Assembly (NCBI GenBank): GCA_019637225.1
Contig: JAHBWC010000002.1
Span: 62,001 to 126,000 of the forward strand
Direction of reading: 5' to 3'
DNA: 64,000 nucleotides
Source of the DNA: Labilithrix sp.
GTDB lineage: Bacteria; Myxococcota_A; Polyangia; Polyangiales; Polyangiaceae
The notes below the pieces were generated by a model. It had not been told where the DNA came from and searched no databases. It saw only the letters and a program-made list of their open reading frames with translations. Positions 27,228 through 34,896 of the stretch are shown in pieces (position 1 is the first letter of the stretch; every line of letters starts with the position of its first letter). The translations under genes and the position numbers were made by a program.

Positions 27228-28427
27228 TCACCACGTGTGCGAGGACGGCACGAGCGCCGGCCCCGGCTTTCCGAGCAGGTAGCCCTGGAGGTAGTCGCAG
27301 CCGAGGGTGATGACGCGTCCGAGCTCGGGCACCGTCTCGATTCCCTCGGCGACCACGAGCATGTCGAGCTCGTGGCAGAGGCGGGTGATGCGGTCGACGA
27401 TGTGCGAGCGAACGGGCGAGGTCTCGATGTCACGGATCAGCGACATGTCGAGCTTCACGATCTCCGGCTCGAGGATCGCGAAGCAGGTCAGTCCGGCGTA
27501 CCCGGCGCCCAGGTCGTCGACGGCGATCCGGAAGCCGAGCGCGCGGAGCTCGCTGACGCGCTGGCGCGTGGTGGCGACGTCGTTGAGCGCGCTCCTCTCG
27601 GTCACCTCGAGGACGACGTGTTTCGAGATCCTCCCGAGCGGTGAGGCGGCGTCGAAGAGCGCCGGATCGTGCAGCTCCGACGGGTGCAGGTTCACGAACA
27701 GGAGCGTGTCGTCGTCGGCCGGATGGAACGTCTCCGCGGCGATCTCGCGGACGCGGCGACCCATCTCGTCGAGCCGCCCGACCCGCTCGGCGAGCTGGAG
27801 CATCGCGCCGGGGTGCGGGACGTCGGGCTCTTTCGGACGCATCAGCGCCTCGAAGCCGGCGGTGCGCTGCGTGCGCCGGTCGACGATGGGCTGGAAGTGA
27901 ATCGTGAGGGTGTCGAGCGCGCGCTCGAACGTGGCGCTCAGCTCTTCGCGCTCGCCGGTCAGCGACGCGCCCGCGCCGGCGGCGATCGCCTCCCGCCGCA
28001 GCCGTGCCATGCGCGAGAGCTTCACGGCGTGGCGCAGCGTGGCCTCGAGCACGTCGTTCGCGACGGGCTTGTGCAGGTGGGTGAGGGCGCCCAGCTCGAG
28101 CGCCTCACGCATGGTCTCGGCCGACGGCTGCGCGGTGATGAGGACGACGGGGACGTCGAGGTCGTAGGCCCGCACCAGGCGGAGGAGGTCGATGCCGGAC
28201 ATCCCTGGCAAGGCGATGTCGCTCAGCACCGCGTCGTAGTCGGTGCGCACGAGCAGCTCGGCGGCGTTGGCGCCGTTGGAGATGGCGGTGACCTCGAACT
28301 CGGTCCCGAGCGCGCGCGCTAGACCGCGTCGCAGCTCGCCGTCGTCCTCGACGAGGAGGAGCCGCGGCCTACGCACGTCGAGGGCGTCCCGCGCCGCCTT
28401 CGGCCCAACTTCGCGTGTCTCGCGCAT
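27228..28427 (-). CDS. Response regulator with EAL (c-di-GMP phosphodiesterase) output
   Basis: This is a 399-residue first gene of the operon. An N-terminal receiver (LLLVEDDGEL, Asp in VLSDIALPGMSG, Thr in LITAQPS, Lys in HLHKPV) is followed by an EAL domain from about residue 165. All the usual metal and catalytic motifs are present: FEALMR, FVNLHPSEL, LEVTER, IAVDDLGAGYAG, VKLDMSLI, VVAEGIET and QGYLLGKP. It should therefore hydrolyse cyclic di-GMP to pGpG when its receiver is switched, which links the operon to motility, biofilm or development. No GGDEF domain is present here. It resembles PvrR/RocR-type regulators. Confidence 0.94.
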   Translation of the reverse strand: MRETREVGPKAARDALDVRRPRLLLVEDDGELRRGLARALGTEFEVTAISNGANAAELLVRTDYDAVLSDIALPGMSGIDLLRLVRAYDLDVPVVLITAQPSAETMREALELGALTHLHKPVANDVLEATLRHAVKLSRMARLRREAIAAGAGASLTGEREELSATFERALDTLTIHFQPIVDRRTQRTAGFEALMRPKEPDVPHPGAMLQLAERVGRLDEMGRRVREIAAETFHPADDDTLLFVNLHPSELHDPALFDAASPLGRISKHVVLEVTERSALNDVATTRQRVSELRALGFRIAVDDLGAGYAGLTCFAILEPEIVKLDMSLIRDIETSPVRSHIVDRITRLCHELDMLVVAEGIETVPELGRVITLGCDYLQGYLLGKPGPALVPSSHTW

Positions 28428-28547
28428 CGTGCCAGGGGACCGCGCGACGCGCGGGCCGTCAAGGTCGAGGTGAACGATTTTGGGGTTTCTGTCATTCGTG
28501 GCGATTTGGACGAATTGTCGCAGACTTGGGAGGCCGAGGCGACGTCG

Positions 28548-29141
28548 TCAGTCGGAGATCTTCGTGAGGACGACCTTGTCGAGGCTCGACATCCCGTAGA
28601 TCGTGAGCTCCGTTCCGTCGAGCACGAAGCACTCGCGGCGGAAGCCCTCGGCGGTGTCGCAGCGCTTCGTCGTGCCGGGCCGGGCGTTGGCGCGGCACGT
28701 GATGTCGCCGGTCTTCTTCTCGTCCTTCTTGCTCTCGAGGACGCTGATCTCCGACTCGTCGACGCGGGCCGCCACCGTGACGCCGACGACCGCGGACTCG
28801 TCGCCGTTGTCGCGCACGCACCGGGTGGCGAACGTCATGGTCGATTGGCCGAGTCTCATCCGGGAGTCGAACGTGAACGACAAGTCCTTGGTCGCGCCGC
28901 CCCAGAGCCCGAAGATCGAGCCGGCCGTGACCGCGGACTCCGACGGCGCGTCGAACAGCGCGTCGTGCTCGCTGCCCGATCCGCTGCCGTCGCCGGAGCC
29001 GCTGCTCGCGCCGCCCCCGGAGCTGCTGCCGCCGGAGCTGCTGCCGCCGGGGCCGTCGACGTCGCCTCCGGCGGCGGAGCCGGAGCAACCGGCGAGAACG
29101 AGGGAGAGCGCGATCGTCGACAGGGCAGAGCGAGACTTCAT
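28548..29141 (-). CDS. Small lipoprotein of unknown function
   Basis: This is a 197-residue lipoprotein with ATG 29141, lipobox LVLAGC, and then a Gly/Ser repeat linker of about 45 residues. The folded part (from about residue 70) begins SIFGLWGGATKDLSFTFDSRMRLG and contains four Cys (TRCV, ITCRA, KRCD, RECF), likely paired in the periplasm. The pattern of a short strand-rich domain resembles lipocalin-like heat-resistant or copper-resistance lipoproteins, but no signature allows a name. It may be transcribed alone; the gap to the EAL operon on the same strand is 120 bases. Confidence 0.65.
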   Translation of the reverse strand: MKSRSALSTIALSLVLAGCSGSAAGGDVDGPGGSSSGGSSSGGGASSGSGDGSGSGSEHDALFDAPSESAVTAGSIFGLWGGATKDLSFTFDSRMRLGQSTMTFATRCVRDNGDESAVVGVTVAARVDESEISVLESKKDEKKTGDITCRANARPGTTKRCDTAEGFRRECFVLDGTELTIYGMSSLDKVVLTKISD

Positions 29142-29330
29142 CGGGGACCTCGGCGTGGGGGGAAGCCAGCGCCGAGAGCAACAGCGGTGCCGCATGCGCG
29201 ATGCCGCCAACCCCGTGAGATCCCTTCAGCCTGCCGCGCGCCGCGCGCGCGGCGAGGGCGCGCGTGACACCGGTTGCGCCGCGTTGGCGCTTCGTTGGCG
29301 CAAGCGGAGCGTCGCCGACCGGCGTCGGCG

Positions 29331-29864
29331 TCAGCGCGGTGCCGGCGCTCCTCGGCCCGCGTCGGTGAGCCCGAGCGTGTCGGGCGCGAGACCGCGTGCT
29401 TCGAGCGCCCGGCGGACGAGCGCGACGCGATCGTCGGTGAGCGCCTCGTTGTCGCGGGGGGACCGCGACGGATCGCGGCTCGGTTCGATCGCGAGCGTCG
29501 TCGCGCGGCCGGCCTTGCGGCACCGGGCGAAGCGCTCGAGCGCGACCTCCGCCGACGAAGACAGCTCGGAGGCGCCGCTCGCGAAGCGAACCATGACGTC
29601 GCGGCACTCGGTCGTCCTCTCCGTGATCGGCGCGCAGCGACCGCGCGTGCAGAGCGCTCCGCCTTCGCAGCTCGTGTGCTCCGCGCAAGCTGGGCCTGCC
29701 GCGCCGGTCCCCGGGACCTCCGCGCCGGTCGTCGTCGTCTCGCGGCTCGCCGACTCGGGGCGACGGCTCATGCGCACGAGGACGAACAGCGCCACGAACG
29801 CGAGGAGGCCGAGGACTCCGAGCCACCACAAGGACCGATTGCGCCGACCGTGTCGCTGCGCCAT
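29331..29864 (-). CDS. Membrane-anchored OmpA-like domain protein
   Basis: This is a 177-residue protein with one N-terminal membrane helix (WWLGVLGLLAFVALFVLV), a Cys-rich short segment (CAEHTSCEGGALCTRGRC) and an OmpA-C-like domain from about residue 85 (VMVRFASGASELSSSAEVALERFARC ... NEALTDDRVALVRRALEARG). OmpA-C domains bind the diaminopimelate of peptidoglycan through a conserved Asp and Arg. Both have candidates here (SRD and DDR), but the usual GHTD turn is missing, so binding is uncertain. It would anchor in the inner membrane and face the wall. Confidence 0.65.
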   Translation of the reverse strand: MAQRHGRRNRSLWWLGVLGLLAFVALFVLVRMSRRPESASRETTTTGAEVPGTGAAGPACAEHTSCEGGALCTRGRCAPITERTTECRDVMVRFASGASELSSSAEVALERFARCRKAGRATTLAIEPSRDPSRSPRDNEALTDDRVALVRRALEARGLAPDTLGLTDAGRGAPAPR

Positions 29865-29954
29865 GGCGACGACCTCCGTTCGCGAACGGCGCTGCAGACG
29901 GCATGCCGCCGAAGGCGGCGCCGGCGGGGGAGCGCGTGCGGCGCCGCGACGGCG

Positions 29955-31982
29955 CTACTCGGTCGCCGGGATGAGGCCGTGCTTGCGGCCGAACCAGTAC
30001 GCGATGAGGTACTCGGGCGCGGGCGGGCGCGCCGCGATGTCGCCCGCGTAGCGCATCTCGGTGCGGAAGCGGAAGGTGTCGAGCGCCTCCTCGAAGAGCG
30101 GGACGCTGCGGAGCGCCTGCGTTCGGTCGGTCGTCGTCCAGTCGTTCTTCCAGGGCAGCGCCGGGTAGGGCGACATGCAGAAGTCCGGGTTGATGCGGTG
30201 GTCGACGTGGTGGACCGGCTTCGGGAACGGCATCTCGCGCAGACGCCAGAGCACGTCGTCCGCGGCGGCCTTGTCCGGCGGCTGTCCGGAGTACGCGGCG
30301 CCGAGGAGGTTCCAGAGCGGCAGCCGCTGCTTCTTCAGGTTCGTCGACACGTCGGCGATCACGCCTTTGAACGCGGCCTTCGCGTCTCCGCCGACGTTGT
30401 ACCGGTCGGCGAGGAGCATGTGGAACACGTTGCCGACGAAGCCGAGGTTCAGCCCGCTCCAGTCGGCCGTTCCCTGCTCGTAGAGCGTCGTGTTGTTCGT
30501 GATGACGACCTTGCTGGCCGTCCACGCGACCTCGGCCTTCGCCTGGTACTGCGCCTTGGTCAGGACGTCCGACGTGACGACCGCCGTGAGCCAGGCCGAG
30601 TCGAGCTCGTCGCTGCCGCGATCGACGTTGACGTCGTCGGCGAGGTGACGCGCGTTCGTCCGGATGCGAGCGCAGAGCGGATCGCTGCCCGACAGACAGA
30701 GGAGGCGATGACCGAGCACGTACGCGATGTAGAGCCCCTTCATCATGTCGTTGTTGCCGCCCTCGAGCCACTCGAGGTTCGACAGCGCGCCCGCGCCGGC
30801 GTGCCAGCCGCCGCCCGTGTTGCCCGTCTGCGGACGGATCGCGCGCGCGAACACCTTCCAGTTGCCGGTGACCTCCTGCAGCTTGAGGATCCCGTCGAGC
30901 GCCTTCATCGCGTTGGCCTTCGCCTTCGCGTCACCGGTGACCTCGAAGCGGTACACCTGGCTGGCCATGTAGATGCCGGTCCAGAGCGCGGCCGAGAAGT
31001 GGACCTCCTTCGGCTGTCCCGCCGGCGCGGCGTCGAGGAGCATGCCGGTGGTCGGCTCGATGAACTCGGCCTCGATCTCGTGGTCGAAGCCGGTCGCCTT
31101 CTCCGCGAGCGTCTTTCGATAGGCGTTCGCGCGCGCGAGCGCCTCTTGCGTGCTGATCGCGTCGATCGACCGGCTCACGACGCGGATCGCGTCCGGGTTT
31201 GCTCGGTAAAAGGCGAAGTCGGTCGTGTCGACGATGTGCCCGTGGACCGCCGCGTCGAACTCGGGACGCGTGACGTAGGGCGCGACGGCCGGCAGAGCCC
31301 GGAACGACGTGTACGTCGACCAGAACGCCTGCTTCGTCAGCGCGCTGGGCGGCGCGTGTCCGGTCGAGATGGTGCGCGAGACTGCGAAGATGGGCTCGGC
31401 GCCGTTCGCCGTGCGCTTCTGCCAGACCTCGTTGCCGGCGATCGCCGCGCCGTTGTACGAGGCCTTGCCCTTGCCGCTCTCGAGCACGACCTTGCCGCCG
31501 ACCGCGATCGGCGCGTCGGCGAGCTTGTGCTCGACGTCGCCGCGCTTCGCGATGAAGCCGCGGTTGTCGAGGACGACTTCGAGCGCGAGCTCCGACTTGG
31601 GATCGCCCTTCGCTTCGCCGGTGACCGTCCAGTGAAGCGCTCGGCCGTCCTCGACCTTCACTGCGTCGTAGCGGATCGAGCGGATGAACTGCAGCTTGCC
31701 GCCGGCCGATCGGACCTCGGCCTGACCCTGGTAGGCGCCGCGCGCGTCCTTGCCGGAGACGGACCAGACGCCCGTGAGCTCCGTCGCCGTGTCGGCGTTG
31801 CTCGGATCGTCGTTCGAGCCGGGGCCCCCCGGCGAGCTCGCGCCGGGATCGCGGTCGCCTCCGGTGCCGTCGCCGCCGCCCGGCGTCGTCGTGTCGCCGC
31901 CGGAAGCGCCGTCCGCTCCGCAGCCGATCATGAAGAGGAACCCCGCTCCGACGAGCGCTGCCCGTCGCATCCACGTCTGCAT
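29955..31982 (-). CDS. Large lipoprotein of unknown function
   Basis: This is a 675-residue lipoprotein: ATG 31982 with GGAGG eight bases upstream, signal ending FLFMIGC, and a Gly/Asp/Pro-rich linker to about residue 60. Residues 65-190 are a strand-rich domain (LTGVWSVSGKDARGAYQG...). The rest is helical with aromatic-rich segments (AALWTGIYMASQVYRFEVTGD, WHAGAGALSNLEWLEGGNNDMMKGLYIAYVLG). These recall alpha/alpha-toroid sugar-processing or cellulase-like folds, but no catalytic motif was identified. The open frame runs on upstream to 33620 through unrelated sequence, so the chosen start is well supported. No function is assigned. Confidence 0.7.
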   Translation of the reverse strand: MQTWMRRAALVGAGFLFMIGCGADGASGGDTTTPGGGDGTGGDRDPGASSPGGPGSNDDPSNADTATELTGVWSVSGKDARGAYQGQAEVRSAGGKLQFIRSIRYDAVKVEDGRALHWTVTGEAKGDPKSELALEVVLDNRGFIAKRGDVEHKLADAPIAVGGKVVLESGKGKASYNGAAIAGNEVWQKRTANGAEPIFAVSRTISTGHAPPSALTKQAFWSTYTSFRALPAVAPYVTRPEFDAAVHGHIVDTTDFAFYRANPDAIRVVSRSIDAISTQEALARANAYRKTLAEKATGFDHEIEAEFIEPTTGMLLDAAPAGQPKEVHFSAALWTGIYMASQVYRFEVTGDAKAKANAMKALDGILKLQEVTGNWKVFARAIRPQTGNTGGGWHAGAGALSNLEWLEGGNNDMMKGLYIAYVLGHRLLCLSGSDPLCARIRTNARHLADDVNVDRGSDELDSAWLTAVVTSDVLTKAQYQAKAEVAWTASKVVITNNTTLYEQGTADWSGLNLGFVGNVFHMLLADRYNVGGDAKAAFKGVIADVSTNLKKQRLPLWNLLGAAYSGQPPDKAAADDVLWRLREMPFPKPVHHVDHRINPDFCMSPYPALPWKNDWTTTDRTQALRSVPLFEEALDTFRFRTEMRYAGDIAARPPAPEYLIAYWFGRKHGLIPATE

Positions 31983-32077
31983 CCCGCGACCTCCAGTCGA
32001 GACGCGGCGCATCCTAGGCGTGCTCGGCGGGCACTCGCGCGGTGCGAAAGACGTTGTAAGAGGTTCGGCGGAGCGCC

Positions 32078-32809
32078 TCAGCGATACCGACGCCGCAGCT
32101 TGATGGGGTGGCAGGCGAAGCCCCTGAAGTCGAGCACCTCGCCAGGGCCGCAGATCGGGACGCACCCGTCGAACGCGTCCTTCCACTCCTTGCCCGCCGG
32201 ACAGCGCTTCGCGTCGGTCACGCAGGTGTTGCCCCCGACGTCGAGCACCTTGCCCGCCGGGCAAGTCGGGACGCACGCGCTGCGCGCGTCGCTCCACTCT
32301 CGTCCCGCAGGGCAGTCGCCGGCGCTCTCGACACAGGCGCCGTCGGCGCTGCGCACGGTCCCCGAGGGACAGGCGGCGACGCAGCCTCCGGCGGCGTCGC
32401 TCCAGACCTCGCCCTGCCGGCAACCCTTGGGCTCGTCGACGCAAGAGCGCCCCTTTGCGTCGGCGACCTTGCCGCGGGGGCACGTCACGATGCACGCGTC
32501 GTGTGCGTTGCTCCATGACTTGCCCGCGGGACACCGGGTCGGTAGCGCGACGCACGCGCCCGCCTTCGCGTTCAGGATCGTCCCCGCGGGACACTCCGAC
32601 GCGCATCTGCGCGTCTGGTCGTCCCACGACGAGCCGGGTGCGCAGACGCACCCGCCCTTGGCCTCGTTCCAGACCTTGTCGGCCGGGCACGCCTTTCGTT
32701 TCGGCGCGTCGACGCGCTTGGCGGGCGGGGACGTGTCGGCCGATGCCGGCGTCGCCGTCGCTCCGAGGAGCATCGCGCCGAACGCGCACGCCGACCGTCG
32801 CCAGAGCAT
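32078..32809 (-). CDS. Secreted Cys-rich repeat protein
   Basis: This is a 243-residue exported protein with ATG 32809 and an AAGGAG site six bases before it. A signal peptide (FGAMLLGATATPASA) is followed by five repeats of about 38 residues with the pattern C-P-A-G-x-x-W-(S/N/K)-x-A-x-x-x-C-(V/I)-x-x-C-P-x-G-x-(V/I). Each carries about four Cys, so a disulphide-stapled rod in the envelope or outside is likely. Similar modules occur in myxobacterial and eukaryotic EGF/TIL-like secreted proteins, where they act in adhesion or protease inhibition. No enzyme motif is seen. It is followed on the same strand by the large lipoprotein gene after 95 bases. Confidence 0.7.
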   Translation of the reverse strand: MLWRRSACAFGAMLLGATATPASADTSPPAKRVDAPKRKACPADKVWNEAKGGCVCAPGSSWDDQTRRCASECPAGTILNAKAGACVALPTRCPAGKSWSNAHDACIVTCPRGKVADAKGRSCVDEPKGCRQGEVWSDAAGGCVAACPSGTVRSADGACVESAGDCPAGREWSDARSACVPTCPAGKVLDVGGNTCVTDAKRCPAGKEWKDAFDGCVPICGPGEVLDFRGFACHPIKLRRRYR

Positions 32810-32913
32810 CGGATCTCCTTGCCGCGTTTCGACCGAGGCGACAACCTCCGCGACACCCGGATCGCCTCGCCGCCGCCGACTTTCCGGAGCAGCGCGCGGG
32901 GGACGATGTTACC

Positions 32914-32927
32914 TGTACATCCGTACA
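32914..32927. promoter_or_regulatory. TGTAC-N4-GTACA inverted repeat before the methyltransferase gene
   Basis: TGTAC (32914-32918) and GTACA (32923-32927) flank four bases, and the repeat ends 12 bases before the ATG at 32940. The short AT-richer patch stands out from its surroundings. An operator for self-control of the methyltransferase is possible; no regulator gene lies beside it. Confidence 0.35.
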
Positions 32928-32939
32928 TCGCGAGGTCCG

Positions 32940-33869
32940 ATGACTGCGAGCGCGCGAACCGCCAACCGGAAACCTGCCGTACCGGCCTCGGCGCGCGCTG
33001 CCGTCACCGACCGCGTGAAGCTCGTCGTCGGCGACACGCGCGACGCGCTGCGCGACATCGACGACGGCACGTTCCATTGCTGCGTCACGAGCCCGCCTTA
33101 CTGGGGGCTGCGAGACTACGGCTACGAAGGGCAGATCGGCGCGGAGGCGACGATCGACGCGTACGTGCAGTCGCTCGTGGAGGTCTTCCGCGATGTCCGT
33201 CGCGTGCTCCGAGAGGACGGGACGCTCTGGTTGAACATCGGCGACGCGTACACGAGCGGGAATCGAACGTGGCGCGACACCGACAAGAAGAACCCCGCGC
33301 GCGCGATGACGTACCGCCCGCCGACTCCGAAAGGCCTGAAGCCGAAGGATCTGATCGGCCTCCCGTGGCGCATCGCGTTCGCGCTCCAGGCGGACGGTTG
33401 GTTTCTCCGCTCGGACATCGTCTGGTACAAGCCGAACTGTCAGCCCGAGTCGGTGAAGGACCGGCCGACGCAGGCGCACGAGTACCTGTTCTTGCTCACC
33501 AAGAGCCAGGACTACTACTACGACGCGGCGGCGATCCGAGAGACGACGAAGGACGGCCGCGGCTCGCGGAATCGTCGCTCGGTGTGGGAGGTGAGCACGG
33601 AGCCGTACGCGGGCGCGCACTTCGCGGTGTTCCCTCGTTCGCTCGTCCGCCCGTGCATCCTCGCTGGCAGTCCGCGCGACGGGCTCGTCCTCGATCCGTT
33701 CTTCGGCTCGGGCACCGTGGGCGCGGTCTGCCTCGAGGTCGGTCGCCAGTGCGTCGGCATCGAGCTGAAGGCCGAGTACGCCGATCTGGCGCGCGAGCGG
33801 CTCCGCAACGTTCTCGATGGGGCCACGGAGCGCGCTCTCGCGTCGCGCGGGCGCGCTGCGCTACGCTGA
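32940..33869 (+). CDS. Site-specific DNA methyltransferase, beta class (N4-C or N6-A)
   Basis: This is a 309-residue orphan DNA methyltransferase. The catalytic motif TSPPYWGLRDYG lies near residue 50 and the AdoMet motif DPFFGSGTVG near 258, the order typical of class beta. SPPY-type catalytic loops are most often N4-cytosine-specific, but N6-adenine cannot be excluded. The target-recognition region lies between (about 110-230, GWFLRSDIVWYKPN, AHEYLFLLTKS). No restriction endonuclease, specificity subunit or phage gene is next to it, so it is more likely regulatory or a solitary relic. GAGG precedes the ATG by four bases. The next gene starts four bases after its stop. Confidence 0.92.
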   Translation: MTASARTANRKPAVPASARAAVTDRVKLVVGDTRDALRDIDDGTFHCCVTSPPYWGLRDYGYEGQIGAEATIDAYVQSLVEVFRDVRRVLREDGTLWLNIGDAYTSGNRTWRDTDKKNPARAMTYRPPTPKGLKPKDLIGLPWRIAFALQADGWFLRSDIVWYKPNCQPESVKDRPTQAHEYLFLLTKSQDYYYDAAAIRETTKDGRGSRNRRSVWEVSTEPYAGAHFAVFPRSLVRPCILAGSPRDGLVLDPFFGSGTVGAVCLEVGRQCVGIELKAEYADLARERLRNVLDGATERALASRGRAALR

Positions 33870-33873
33870 TCGT

Positions 33874-34725
33874 GTGAGACTTCGCTTCGATCTCGTGCTC
33901 GCAGGCCTCGCGGCCGCGTGCGCGGTCGCCTGCTCGATCCTCGTCGACTCGACGGGGTTCACGGGCGCGGACGCGAACGAGGGCGACGCCGGCCCTCCGC
34001 GCGACGCGGCCGAGGAGGCGGCGTCGATCGATGCCGGTGAGGATGCGAGCGACGGCGCTCCGGAGGTCCATCCTTACGTGCAGGCCGTCCTCGCCGACGG
34101 CCCGTCGCTCTACTACCGCCTGGAGGAGACGAGCGACGGCCCCGCGAAGGACGAGGCAGGGAATCACCAGGGCAACTACATCGCGGGCGGCGTCCACGCC
34201 GTGCCTGGGGCGTTCGCAGGCAGCACCGCGTACCACCTGGTGGGCGGCACAGGCGGCATCGACCCCGGCGACATCTTCGACTTCGAGGGCAACGCCGCGT
34301 TCACGCTCGAGGCCTGGTTTCGGCCGGAGGGCTACGACACGCAGTATCGCTTCCTCGTCCACCACAACGACGCGCGCGCGCTTCGCCAGAACTACGGCAT
34401 CTACGTCCACTCGGAGAGCGGCCTCGTCTTCGAGCGGTACGTCGACGACTCGGGCCGCGGCGCGTACACCACGAATCCGACGATCGGCTCCTGGTACCAC
34501 ATCGTCGGCGTCTACGACGGAGCGTTCATCCGGCTCTACGTCGACGGTACGCTCGTCAACACCGGCGCCGACAATCGCTCCGCCAAGGACAAGCGCAGCA
34601 ACCTGATGATCGGCTACGGCTACAACGGCGGAGGCGCGGTCATCGGCGTGCTCGACGAGGTCGCCATCTACGAGAAGGCCCTCGACGCCTCACGCATCAC
34701 CGCGCACTACCGGGCGGTGCGGTAG
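33874..34725 (+). CDS. LamG-domain lipoprotein
   Basis: This is a 283-residue lipoprotein from a GTG start: signal LAGLAAACAVAC, then an acidic Asp/Ala/Gly linker to about residue 60. The remainder is a concanavalin A-like LamG domain (DGPSLYYRLEE, AFTLEAWFRPEG, SWYHIVGVYDGAFIRLYVDG, MIGYGYNGGGAVIGVLDEVAIYEKAL). These sandwiches bind carbohydrate or protein ligands at the cell surface. It starts four bases after the methyltransferase stop, but the two products have no obvious link. A strong hairpin follows the stop. Confidence 0.85.
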   Translation: MRLRFDLVLAGLAAACAVACSILVDSTGFTGADANEGDAGPPRDAAEEAASIDAGEDASDGAPEVHPYVQAVLADGPSLYYRLEETSDGPAKDEAGNHQGNYIAGGVHAVPGAFAGSTAYHLVGGTGGIDPGDIFDFEGNAAFTLEAWFRPEGYDTQYRFLVHHNDARALRQNYGIYVHSESGLVFERYVDDSGRGAYTTNPTIGSWYHIVGVYDGAFIRLYVDGTLVNTGADNRSAKDKRSNLMIGYGYNGGGAVIGVLDEVAIYEKALDASRITAHYRAVR

Positions 34726-34737
34726 CGCGCCGGCGTT

Positions 34738-34755
34738 TCGCGAGGGCGCTCGCGA
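34738..34755 (+). terminator. Hairpin after the LamG gene
   Basis: TCGCGAG (34738-34744) pairs exactly with CTCGCGA (34749-34755) around a GGCG loop, 13 bases past the stop. It is compact and GC-rich but has no T-run. Confidence 0.5.
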
Positions 34756-34896
34756 GCCTCGAGGTCTCTGCCCGGCCTCGGGGCTGTGGGCCTTGAATTC
34801 GCGGCGTTCTGTGCTCGTCTGTGGGTGGTGCAAGGGGGGCGCGCGGGCGCAATTTGCGTCGCAGGAATGCCCTCGACCCACTCCCTTCGAGGCGCG

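Noticed and set aside
29274..32939. Long N-terminal extension in frame with the methyltransferase
   Set aside because: It runs antisense through three supported genes. The methyltransferase motifs begin near 32990, and ATG 32940 gives the usual length.
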